Shown: piece by piece, positions 10,201-18,435 of the stretch
Numbering within the stretch: the first letter of the stretch is position 1
Layout of the letters: the number at the start of each line of letters is the position of its first letter
Source: Chitinophagaceae bacterium
GTDB taxonomy: Bacteria > Bacteroidota > Bacteroidia > Chitinophagales > Chitinophagaceae
Assembly: GCA_025451655.1 (NCBI GenBank)
Contig: JANWKA010000133.1
Span: 1-47,102, forward strand
Direction: 5' to 3'
DNA length: 47,102 nt
Translations under genes and position numbers: made by a program
The notes under the pieces: generated by a model
Databases searched by the model: none
What the model was told of the DNA's origin: nothing
The model's input: the letters and a program-made list of their open reading frames with translations, nothing else

Positions 10201-10763
10201 TTAATTATATCACTGAAAATGACGGATTTATCCGCAAGAAAGTGAAAGCCAATTTCCAGATCCTGGGGAAAAAGCTGGGGCCGCTGATGAAACCGGTGGT
10301 GGCCGCTTTATCCGGGCTGGACCAGGAGGAGATCTCCCGGCTGGAAAATGAGGGTTCCCTGACCCTGAAGATCGGGGGACGGGATCTCACCCTGGATGCC
10401 GGGGAGCTGGAAGTTTCTGCCGAGGATATTCCCGGCTGGACGGTGGCTACCAGGGGACCCCTCACGGTGGCTCTGGATACGCGGATCAGTCCTGAACTTT
10501 TGGCAGAAGGAAATGCCCGGGAGCTGGTAAATCGCATTCAGAAGCTCAGAAAAGACAAAGATTTAAAAATTACAGATAGGATTAATGTAAAGTTGTCCGG
10601 CACCCCGATGGTCCGCCGCCTTTTGAACAATGAGGAATTAAAACACTATATTTGCACGGAAATTTTGGCAGAACATCTGGAAATCCTTTCAGCCCCCGAA
10701 CCCGGAATTGAAATTGAGGTGGGTGACACGAAATTAACAGTGATTATTAACAAAAACAGCTGA
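7275..10763 (+). CDS. ileS: Isoleucyl-tRNA synthetase
   Basis: 1162 aa; PPSANGLPGIHHV (HIGH-type), KMSKRLGN, VWFDSGAMPYAQWHFPF; strong class I ileS architecture. Confidence 0.98.
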   Translation: MEIQYPEYEGLNLPAIEQQMLRDWESHQLFEQTVEGRNGFPPFVFYEGPPSANGLPGIHHVISRTLKDLVCRYKTMMGFQVRRKGGWDTHGLPVELGVEKELGITREDIGKEGKISVRDYNLKCREAVLRYKDRWEDLTRKMGYWVDLKDPYITFQRDYIESLWWCLKKLYDKGLLYESVSIQPYSPAAGTGLSSHELNQPGTYKEVKDTTCVAMFRALEDDHSRFLFQAAGSPELYFLAWTTTPWTLPSNLGLTVGPSITYALVRTFNPYSGNPCAVILAKNLLHRYFPEHLDEWTEGDQAGLYAAITGWLDQGQDPPRIAEDETLRKGFEGLMKKKQLPYKVLLEMKGEQLVECRYARLMPFDANDPSRIAGDPFRVVPGDFVTTEDGTGIVHTAPAFGADDFRVGQKFGLGILTLVDRQGKFVEGLGEFSGRYVKNYTDDPAYVDVNVDLAVMLKKAHLAFRIEKYEHSYPHCWRTDKPILYYPLDAWFIRTTAYRDRMIELNQTIQWKPKSTGEGRFGNWLENMVDWNLSRSRFWGTPLPLWTTAEKDRTICIGSVEQLKAEMARAFAAGLMNELDRDWEPDLHKPDIDLVVLVSEDGRPMHRVPDLVDVWFDSGAMPYAQWHFPFDNQEIFAANYPADFICEGVDQTRGWFYTLHALAALLREDILEELNSHGIPATTREIPGIAFRTVVSNGLVLDKDGNKMSKRLGNVIDPFETISTYGADATRWYLITNASPWDSLRFDKAGILEVQRQLFGTLYNTYAFFAMYANTDGFTFREQEIPGDQRPEIDRWILSSLNSLIGSVRSSLDQYEPTRAGRAIEEFVDRHLSNWYVRLCRRRFWKGEYGPDKISAYQTLCECLEKVLGLMAPISPFFSDWMFRNLNRTTGRFAEQSIHLTRFPEPRPEWIDLSLEERMEIAQDISSLVLSLRKKINIKVRQPLSKILIPVRGEVMKSRIQLVENLISSEVNVKEINYITENDGFIRKKVKANFQILGKKLGPLMKPVVAALSGLDQEEISRLENEGSLTLKIGGRDLTLDAGELEVSAEDIPGWTVATRGPLTVALDTRISPELLAEGNARELVNRIQKLRKDKDLKITDRINVKLSGTPMVRRLLNNEELKHYICTEILAEHLEILSAPEPGIEIEVGDTKLTVIINKNS

Positions 10764-10765
10764 CC

Positions 10766-11677
10766 ATGGCAAGCAAAAAGAAAAAAGTTGCTGCTAGCCC
10801 AACAAAAAAAGCATCCTCCAAAAAACCATCGCCTAAAAAAGCAAAGGTCCGAAGTCATTCTGCTCCCAAAGCGGCTCTGAAAAAATCGGTCCCTGCCAAA
10901 AAGGCTGTATCGAAGCGTGCTCCGGCCAAACATGCGGTGAAGAAAGTAGCCGCAAAACATATTACCCGGAAATTACCCCTGAAGCCGATCGCAAAAAAAC
11001 CGATTGAAAAAAAACTGGCAAATTCCCAGGTGAACCAGAAGAACTCAAAAACCCTAGCAAAAACCGTTGTGAAGATCGTGAATCAAAAGCCGAAGACTGA
11101 AGCCAGGAAAGCAGTGGAAACCAAAAAAACCATACCCGCGGTTTCCAGGGGAGTGAAAAAGACGATTCCGACCCCGGTTCAGAAACCGGTTGCCGCCAAG
11201 GAAGTTCCAGTCAAGCGGATCTCAATTCCGCCCCGGAAATCCACCCTCACCTACCAGCCCGAGTTCACCAAGTCCCTGCTGGACCCGAACCTGAATTCCG
11301 GACCAGTATACCGTTACAGCGACGGGGAGCTGTCAGAGTTCAAGGACCTCATCCTGAAGAAGCTGGAAACAGCCAAAAAGGAACTGGTCTACCTTCAGGG
11401 CCTGATCACCCGCAAGGACGAAGCCGGGACGGACGATACGGAAAACAAGTATATGAGCATGGAAGACGGCAGCGGTACCATGGAACGGGAACAACTCAAC
11501 CAGATGGCCAGCCGCCAGATTCAGTTCATCGACCACCTGGAAAAAGCCCTGATGCGGATCGAAAACAAGACCTACGGGATTTGCAGGGAGACCGGGAAAC
11601 TGATCGACAAGGCCAGGCTCCGTGCGGTACCTCATGCTACCCTCAGCATTGAGGCCAAGCATGCGAGGAACAAATAA
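10766..11677 (+). CDS. DksA/TraR-family protein with long Lys/Ala/Pro-rich (histone H1-like) N-terminal region
   Basis: About 150 aa N-terminal basic tail (KKKKVAASPTKKASSKKPSPKKAK...), C-terminal ENKYMSMEDGSGTMEREQLNQMASRQIQFIDHLEKALMRIENKTYGICRETGKLIDKARLRAVPHATLSIEAK. Confidence 0.9.
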   Translation: MASKKKKVAASPTKKASSKKPSPKKAKVRSHSAPKAALKKSVPAKKAVSKRAPAKHAVKKVAAKHITRKLPLKPIAKKPIEKKLANSQVNQKNSKTLAKTVVKIVNQKPKTEARKAVETKKTIPAVSRGVKKTIPTPVQKPVAAKEVPVKRISIPPRKSTLTYQPEFTKSLLDPNLNSGPVYRYSDGELSEFKDLILKKLETAKKELVYLQGLITRKDEAGTDDTENKYMSMEDGSGTMEREQLNQMASRQIQFIDHLEKALMRIENKTYGICRETGKLIDKARLRAVPHATLSIEAKHARNK

Positions 11678-11753
11678 TTTCCTGCCCACCCTTCCTATCA
11701 TCCCCCTTGCGGCCATTGCCCGCTTTGGATTTCAATTGAATTTCCGCACCGAT

Positions 11754-13361
11754 TTATTTTCTGCGCGCAAACTCTGCCTCAACAGCCCGGAGGAAGTCCA
11801 GGAAATGCTGGGGTGAGGAATCGAAGGAATACCCCCTGTTGGAAAGCATTCTTCCTTCCCTATCCAGGAAGACATAATAGGGCTGGGCGTTCCGGTTGAA
11901 TTTCACGATTTCAAAGTCAGCATTCTTTTCCCCGATATTGCGGATCCCCGACCCATCGAAGGTGGATTTATACTGGAGGGAATCCGGCAGTTCTGTCCGG
12001 TCATCGGTATAAAGCTGAAGCAGCACGAAATCCAGGTTCACCGTCTGGCGGACTGCAGGATCGGTCCAGACATCTGCCTCCATCTTGCGGCAGTTCACGC
12101 AGGACCATCCGGTAAAATCGATCATCAGGGGCTTGTTTTCGGACCTGGCCGCTGCCATCGCTTCCCCATAATCATAGAAAGCGGTATACCCCCTTGGGGT
12201 AGCCTGCCCGAAAATACCCACGTATTTTCGGGGCAGGATCGCAGGCATGGAGGTTCCGGGACTCCCCGAACCAGGGGCAGAGCCGGAGAAATTGAAGCTG
12301 GAATAATTGGGCAGGAATCCCGCAGTGATCCCCCCAGGCTCGGCTCCGAACATACCCGGAACCAGGTAGACCACGAAAGCGAAAGCCATCAGGGCCAGGA
12401 TGAGCCTCGGAATGGAGATATGGGAAAGGGGAAGGTCATGGGAAAAAGTCAATTTTCCCAGCAGGTAAAACCCAGTCATGGTGAAGAGCACGATCCAGAT
12501 TGCCAGAAAAACTTCCCGGCTCAGGATATGCCAGTGATAGGCCATATCCACATTGGAAAGAAATTTCAGGGCGAGCGCCAGTTCCAGGAATCCCAAAACG
12601 ACCTTCACCGAATTCAGCCAGCTGCCGGATTTCCCGATCCGGCTCAGCCAGCCCGGAAACAGGGCGAACAGGGCGAAAGGGATGGCCAGTGCAATGGAAA
12701 AACCAAACATTCCCGTCAGGGGTCCCGCTCTTCCCCCCTTTGCCGCCAGGGCCAGCAGCCCTCCGATGATCGGACCGGTGCAGGAGAAGGAAACAATCAC
12801 CAGGGTGATTGCCATGAAAAAAAGTCCGGTAAAGCTCCCCAGTCCCGCCCGGTTATTGGCCAGGTTCGCCCAGGAGGAAGGTAATTCCAGGTCGAAGGCC
12901 CCCAGGAAAGAAAGGCCGAACAGGACGAAGATGAGGAAGAAGATCAGATTTGCCCAGATATTGCTGGAAAGCTGGTTGAGCGAATTGGCACCGAAAAGCA
13001 CCGTGATGAGCAGGCCCAGGCCCGTATAGATCACGATGATGGAAAGGGAATAATACAGGGCATTGCGGATACCCGCAGCCCTGCTCCCGCTTTTTTTCAG
13101 GAAGAAACTTACCGTAATGGGAATCAGGCTGAACACACAGGGGGTTGCCAGAGCCGCGAGCCCTCCCGCAAAACAGCCCCAGAAGATCCACCAAAGGGAT
13201 CTGCCTGCCGGATCATCCGTCCCGGGAAGGCTGGAAATCGAAGCCTGCGGGGCGGGGACCGAAACCGAAACCGCAGCGCTTCCCTGACTTCCTGCAGCAG
13301 GGGCGGAAAATGAAAATACCGGCAACAGCAGGACCAGAAGTATAATATAAATGGTCTTCAT
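11754..13361 (-). CDS. dsbD: Thiol:disulfide interchange protein DsbD (transmembrane plus thioredoxin domains)
   Basis: Multi-TM CcdA-like core (LAALATPCVFSLIPITVSFFL, VSFSCTGPIIGG) and C-terminal thioredoxin motif GWSCVNCRKME. Confidence 0.93.
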   Translation of the reverse strand: MKTIYIILLVLLLPVFSFSAPAAGSQGSAAVSVSVPAPQASISSLPGTDDPAGRSLWWIFWGCFAGGLAALATPCVFSLIPITVSFFLKKSGSRAAGIRNALYYSLSIIVIYTGLGLLITVLFGANSLNQLSSNIWANLIFFLIFVLFGLSFLGAFDLELPSSWANLANNRAGLGSFTGLFFMAITLVIVSFSCTGPIIGGLLALAAKGGRAGPLTGMFGFSIALAIPFALFALFPGWLSRIGKSGSWLNSVKVVLGFLELALALKFLSNVDMAYHWHILSREVFLAIWIVLFTMTGFYLLGKLTFSHDLPLSHISIPRLILALMAFAFVVYLVPGMFGAEPGGITAGFLPNYSSFNFSGSAPGSGSPGTSMPAILPRKYVGIFGQATPRGYTAFYDYGEAMAAARSENKPLMIDFTGWSCVNCRKMEADVWTDPAVRQTVNLDFVLLQLYTDDRTELPDSLQYKSTFDGSGIRNIGEKNADFEIVKFNRNAQPYYVFLDREGRMLSNRGYSFDSSPQHFLDFLRAVEAEFARRK

Positions 13362-13414
13362 GAGCGGTTTTGACCAGATCCGGTGTTCCCGGATTCCCGG
13401 AGGGAAGGGGCCTC

Positions 13415-13855
13415 CTACAGGCTGACCTGGAAATCGATATCCTTGGGGGGCAGGCAGTTGGCATCATTGCAAACCATGAATTCCAGGGATCCGTTTACGG
13501 CCCTGGTACCGGGCCTGACCCGGACCAGCTGCACGAAATCCACGCTGTGCTCGAAATATTTCAGTTCGGAATTGAAACTCTTGTCAAAATGTTTCACCAG
13601 TTTGCCGTCCTCCCTGGTTTTACCCACCAGGGTGAGTTCTTTCTGATCGAATTTAAAGGAAGTCGGGATGGGTCCTTTCCCCGCATCCTGGGAATAAATA
13701 TGCCATCCCGGATCGATCCGGGCCATCAGGTGAACCGCGTATTCGTTGCCAGAGACTTTTTTCACTCCATAGGACCAGTGCACCGGAGCCAGGATTTGGG
13801 CGGAAAGAAGGAGGGGGCTCATCACCAGGGCAGCTGCCAGAAAATGCTTTATCAT
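13415..13855 (-). CDS. DsbD N-terminal-domain-like secreted protein (stand-alone)
   Basis: 146 aa with signal peptide; C-terminal FMVCNDANCLPPKDIDFQV as in DsbD alpha domains; directly upstream of dsbD on the same strand. Confidence 0.88.
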   Translation of the reverse strand: MIKHFLAAALVMSPLLLSAQILAPVHWSYGVKKVSGNEYAVHLMARIDPGWHIYSQDAGKGPIPTSFKFDQKELTLVGKTREDGKLVKHFDKSFNSELKYFEHSVDFVQLVRVRPGTRAVNGSLEFMVCNDANCLPPKDIDFQVSL

Positions 13856-13871
13856 TCTATTCGGTTTAGGT

Positions 13872-14564
13872 TCAATTGGATCCCATCAGGCCGGCAAATA
13901 TCTTTTGGCCATCGGTATTGCCCAGCTTCCGGCTGGTTGCCCGTTCCGGATGGGGCATCAGGCCATATACATTCTTTTCCCGGTTGGTGACCCCTGCGAT
14001 ATGGGAAAGGGATCCATTGGGATTGCTTTCCCCGTTGATCTGGCCGTCGTCTCCGCAATAATGGAACAGGATCTGGTCATTCGCAGCAAGGGCTTCCAGG
14101 GTTTGCCTATCGGCCAGGTATCGCCCTTCACCATGGGCCACCGGAATTTTCAGGGGCTGGCCTGCGAGGCCCCTGGTGAGGGGAAGCGAAGTATTCGAGC
14201 TTTTGATATAAATGTTCCGGCATACGAATTTCTGGGAGGCATTTCTCACCAGGACTCCGGGAAGCAGTCCGGCTTCGCAAAGAACCTGGAACCCATTACA
14301 AATCCCCAGGACCTTTCCTCCTGCCCGGGCGAACCCGATCACGCTCTCCATCATCGGGCTGAATCTTGCCAGGGCACCGCAGCGCAGGTAATCTCCGTAG
14401 GAAAATCCTCCCGGAAGGATGATGCAATCCCCGGTATCAAAAGCAGAAAGATCCCTGTCCTTATGCCAAAGGGCAACCACCTCCTGCCCCATGTCCACCC
14501 GCAGGGCGTCCATCGCATCCCGGTCGCAGTTGGACCCTGGAAAAACCACCACACCAAACTTCAT
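13872..14564 (-). CDS. purQ: Phosphoribosylformylglycinamidine synthase subunit PurQ
   Basis: MKFGVVVFPGSNCDRDAMDAL; GGFSYGDYLRCGALARFSPMM; GICNGFQVLCEAGLLPG; VYGLMPHPERA. Confidence 0.97.
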   Translation of the reverse strand: MKFGVVVFPGSNCDRDAMDALRVDMGQEVVALWHKDRDLSAFDTGDCIILPGGFSYGDYLRCGALARFSPMMESVIGFARAGGKVLGICNGFQVLCEAGLLPGVLVRNASQKFVCRNIYIKSSNTSLPLTRGLAGQPLKIPVAHGEGRYLADRQTLEALAANDQILFHYCGDDGQINGESNPNGSLSHIAGVTNREKNVYGLMPHPERATSRKLGNTDGQKIFAGLMGSN

Positions 14565-14794
14565 AGATTTCCGGTTCGGGCCCCGCAGTCCCGCTGCGGG
14601 AAGGAGAACCACTTCCTTTTTGAATGCACCCGGAACCCGGCAGGCAACCTGCATTCACAACCACATTCCGCCCGGGCAGGGCGCAGGTTTCAGCAGGCCA
14701 ATATTAGAACGAAAAAACGGCTTTACCTACAGGAAAATCCCAAAATTATCGTTAAAAACCCCCTGCCGGAAGGGCCTGCTCTGCCCCGCTGACT

Positions 14795-15778
14795 TCATGC
14801 GGTAAAGAGCTGGACCGCGAGGGCAAATCCGAACAGGCAGATATGGACCGAACTGGCTATGAAGTTCCGCTTCATGTTCCAGAAGGCATTGGCCAGGAAT
14901 GCAGCGAAGGGGACCATGCTCATGATCCACATGTTGATGGAGAAGGCTTTGTTGATGAAGGAGGCGATGACAGCCACCACGCAATAGGCAAGCAGGATGA
15001 CCCAGGCTTTACGGACCTGTATGAGGGTTTTGAAATACCCCTGCTGGATCTTATACAGGCTGAAAATGAACAGGACCAGGATCAGGGCCATGGCAGAAAG
15101 CGCAAAATATTCCTGGGGCAGCTTGGGATAGCTCAGGCCTGCAAAAGGGATTTTCAGAAAAAGGGAGATCCGGCCGGTGAGGAAGAGGTAGGCCCCCACA
15201 ATATAAAACGGACAGGCCATCCCCAGGACGGCCAGGATCCACTCGGCAGGCCTGAAAGGTCTGGAGATCACCAGGACGGCCCAGATCAAAAGCAAAAAGA
15301 TGATCGCCGGGAAATAGACGAGTGCCGCAACCCCGATGATGAATCCGATATTGAATACGCTTTCCTTCGCCGAATCCTTGTTATACAGGGCGATCATCAG
15401 AGGCAGGGCTGCGAGCATCAGGGTGTTCACGATCAGGGCAGCCGAAAACACATTCCACGGTCGGAAAAAGGTGGTGATGAGCAGGTAGCTCATCGCAGGC
15501 AGGTAGGTGGCCCTGGGCAGAAGCCTTGTTTCCCGCACGATCCGGTTGAGGGTGATGGCCTGGGTGAACAGCAGGGCCATGGTCAGCAGGACGAACCAGC
15601 CCGCCCGGTCATGGAAAATCCCGGTCAGACGGTCCTCCAGGACATTGAACAGAAAACCGTCTGCGGCATGGGTCTGGGGAAGGGAGGGATGGAAAATGAA
15701 AATGGCCTTGATGAGCAGGGTGTAGATCACCAACAGGAGGATGGTGTAGGGATTACCCGACCGGAACAGCCTGATCAC
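14795..15778 (-). CDS. Polytopic membrane protein, DUF6427-like
   Basis: 327 aa, about 9 hydrophobic segments; MIRLFRSGNPYTILLLVIYTLLIKAIFIFHP resembles Bacteroidota DUF6427 proteins. Confidence 0.65.
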   Translation of the reverse strand: MIRLFRSGNPYTILLLVIYTLLIKAIFIFHPSLPQTHAADGFLFNVLEDRLTGIFHDRAGWFVLLTMALLFTQAITLNRIVRETRLLPRATYLPAMSYLLITTFFRPWNVFSAALIVNTLMLAALPLMIALYNKDSAKESVFNIGFIIGVAALVYFPAIIFLLLIWAVLVISRPFRPAEWILAVLGMACPFYIVGAYLFLTGRISLFLKIPFAGLSYPKLPQEYFALSAMALILVLFIFSLYKIQQGYFKTLIQVRKAWVILLAYCVVAVIASFINKAFSINMWIMSMVPFAAFLANAFWNMKRNFIASSVHICLFGFALAVQLFTA

Positions 15779-15793
15779 CCCCTGAAAATAAGG

Positions 15794-17317
15794 CTAATAA
15801 TCAATTTTGGCAAAGCAAATGTAGTTCCTGTAGATGCAGGGGATCACGATCTGCCAGGAACTCACCTGTTTGCCGTACCGGGGCATCCACTGATAGCCCT
15901 GGTCCAGCCCCCGCAGGGTGGGAAGGGGGGCCAGCTTTCCGTCTGGTTCCACGCTGACGTCGGTCAGGATGAAGGACCTTCGGAAGGGCGCATTGAAAAT
16001 GAAATGCAAGGCATCTCCCGTATTCATGACCTGGTAGGATAGCAGGGCATCGCTGTTGTCATCGAACTGGTTCTTGCGGATGAAATTGCTCCAGCGGAGA
16101 TTGCCATCCGGATCATAGGAAAAGATGACGATGTTATTATAATAATACCGCTCGTCGTACCGGGCTGAATACGGACTGTAATACCAGGGGGAAAAAGGGG
16201 AATAATAATAGGTGGGATAAAATGTCCCCGGGCCATAGAGGTAGTCCCACCGGTCCCAGGGGCTGTTGGCAGAGCTGGAATAGAAGGATTCCGCGGTGAG
16301 CAGCATGCCTCCGTCCCCTGTCAGCACCACCTGCTTGATGAAATAGTCATCGAAAGCCGCCTTTTCCGTGGATTCATCCTTGGCGTTCTGTTTCAGGTCG
16401 TCGCTGAAGGGAAGGAATTTCTGCTGGTCAAAATTTCCTCCGGCCCAATCGAACTTCCCGAAATAAAGCCCGTCCACATCCGAACGGCGCTGATCATAGT
16501 AAAAGGAAGCGATATACACTTTTTTATTCTGGTGGTCCAGCTTCAGCTTCACGTCATCCAGGAACTTGTGCTGGAGGTTGAGTTCATACACTTTCAGGGT
16601 ATCCTCCAGGGCAGGTTTGATCCCGAGCCAGGCATTATCCAGGGAGGATTTGGTGCTCGACTCCAGCTTGGTGAATATGAAATCCCCGCTATTATCCAGG
16701 GTGAAATTACCCAGGTAGTCCTTTTTGCTTTCCATAGGCAAATTGACCCGGCTGTTATTCACCAGGCGGAGCTGGTCGTCCAGCAGAAAGGTGTAAAAGA
16801 CGTTGGTGTTTTCCTTGTTCTGGTTGATCTTGTAAACCATGATCCGGGACTTGTCATCGGAAACCACTACGGAATACAGCTTGTTTTTTACGATGAGCGA
16901 CCCGATGTCCGTGGAATCGATGAACTGTAATCCTCCCACGAGCCGGGACTGGGCATCGAGGATGGCCCCGTAGCAATAAATAGATCTTTTGCGCATGAAC
17001 TGATAAATGATCGCGTACCGGTCCGGATAAGCCACAAAATCGACATTGATCACCTTCCCTTCCGGGAGGAAAGGAAGGGGGACATCTTCCTTCAGGGACA
17101 TGGAATTGTCATAAATGGAAACCGTATAGGCATCCCGGAAACTGGTATACACCAGGATATTGTTCCCGACCTTCCCGATGATCTCGAACTCCGTATTTTT
17201 GTAATCGTTCCTCTGGGGCTGGGAATAGGTGATTTGTTGCGCCCCGGCCTGGATCGCCACAGCCAGAATTATCCCGATCAAACCCAGGATCCGCACATGC
17301 CTGTTCATAGATTTCAT
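15794..17317 (-). CDS. Conserved secreted hypothetical protein
   Basis: Likely start MKSMNRHVRILGLIGIILAVAIQAGAQQ (signal peptide); about 507 aa, beta-rich; no family recognised with confidence. Confidence 0.7.
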   Translation of the reverse strand: MKSMNRHVRILGLIGIILAVAIQAGAQQITYSQPQRNDYKNTEFEIIGKVGNNILVYTSFRDAYTVSIYDNSMSLKEDVPLPFLPEGKVINVDFVAYPDRYAIIYQFMRKRSIYCYGAILDAQSRLVGGLQFIDSTDIGSLIVKNKLYSVVVSDDKSRIMVYKINQNKENTNVFYTFLLDDQLRLVNNSRVNLPMESKKDYLGNFTLDNSGDFIFTKLESSTKSSLDNAWLGIKPALEDTLKVYELNLQHKFLDDVKLKLDHQNKKVYIASFYYDQRRSDVDGLYFGKFDWAGGNFDQQKFLPFSDDLKQNAKDESTEKAAFDDYFIKQVVLTGDGGMLLTAESFYSSSANSPWDRWDYLYGPGTFYPTYYYSPFSPWYYSPYSARYDERYYYNNIVIFSYDPDGNLRWSNFIRKNQFDDNSDALLSYQVMNTGDALHFIFNAPFRRSFILTDVSVEPDGKLAPLPTLRGLDQGYQWMPRYGKQVSSWQIVIPCIYRNYICFAKIDY

Positions 17318-17475
17318 TTGAATCAAATCTTTCCTCAAGTTAGCAGAAAATCACCAGGTATGGGACCCTGGTACCCTTCAGGTGACCGGTCCTGCCGGGG
17401 ATTCCCCGGCCTTCTAACGCCTGCCTCCACCCCTTATTTTGACCTCCAGGATGAACGGGCCTGGTGCCCTCCGCC

Positions 17476-18435
17476 ATGAAAACGGTTCTGATCACCGGAG
17501 GCACCGGCCTGCTGGGCAGCCACCTCTGCCGGCAACTGGCCCGTTCGGGGGACCGGGTGATCATCCTGACCCGCCAAAAGCCACGACTCCTCCGGCCTGA
17601 GGTGGAATACGCTTTCTGGGATCCAAAGAAAGGCCGGATCGATCGGGAGGCCATTGCCGGTTCGGATGCAGTCATCCACCTTTCCGGAGCCAACATCAAT
17701 GGGGGCCGGTGGACTCCGGAATACAAAAAGGAGATCCGCGAGAGCCGGGTCCTGGGGTCCCGCCTCCTGCGGGAAGCCCTGGAAAGCCACGGAGCGCGCT
17801 GCAGGGCCCTGGTCAGCGCTTCCGCCACAGGATATTACGGGTCCGGGGGGATATTCCGGGAGACAGATCCACCATCGGATGATTTCCTGGGACAAACCTG
17901 CAGGGCCTGGGAGGAGGGCATTGCATCCTGGGCGGGTCCGGGCAGGAGGCTGGTTATCCTCCGGTTGGGGATCGTCCTGAGCATGGAGGGCGGAGCGCTC
18001 CCTCCCCTGATCCCAAACTCCCGGCTGGGGGTGGCAGTCATTCCAGGAAAGGGAACCCAATGGGTGAACTGGATCCATATCCGGGATGCGGTCGCCGCTT
18101 TCCAGGCTGCCCTTGAAAATCCCGGGATCTCCGGTGTATATAATGCCGCATCCCCTGAACCAGCCCAATTCGAAACCCTTTGCGTTGCGTTGGCCAGACG
18201 GTTTGCGGGAAAATGCAGGCTCAGGATCCGGATTCCGCCCTGGTTGCTTCGCGCCATCCTGGGCGAAATGGGAGGAGCGTTGCTGAAATCCTGCCTGGTT
18301 TCCCCGGAAAAACTTTCCGAAACCGGTTTTCACTGGAAGTATCCGGGGCTGGAAGAGGCCCTGCAGCAGCTGACAGGGGAATTCAGGGGTCCCAACGGGA
18401 ACCGGAGACTGCCTGGCGCAGGGCCGCACCCTTAA
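17476..18435 (+). CDS. TIGR01777-family SDR epimerase (YfcH/SDR39U1-like)
   Basis: MKTVLITGGTGLLGSHLCRQLARSGDRVIILTR; SASATGYYG; VILRLGIVLSMEGGALPPLIP; VNWIHIRDAVAAF; YNAASPEPA. Confidence 0.93.
   Translation: MKTVLITGGTGLLGSHLCRQLARSGDRVIILTRQKPRLLRPEVEYAFWDPKKGRIDREAIAGSDAVIHLSGANINGGRWTPEYKKEIRESRVLGSRLLREALESHGARCRALVSASATGYYGSGGIFRETDPPSDDFLGQTCRAWEEGIASWAGPGRRLVILRLGIVLSMEGGALPPLIPNSRLGVAVIPGKGTQWVNWIHIRDAVAAFQAALENPGISGVYNAASPEPAQFETLCVALARRFAGKCRLRIRIPPWLLRAILGEMGGALLKSCLVSPEKLSETGFHWKYPGLEEALQQLTGEFRGPNGNRRLPGAGPHP

Noticed and set aside
14843-16042. 399-aa + strand ORF
   Set aside because: Antisense to the DUF6427-like and secreted hypothetical genes; D/G/Q/H-rich shadow translation.
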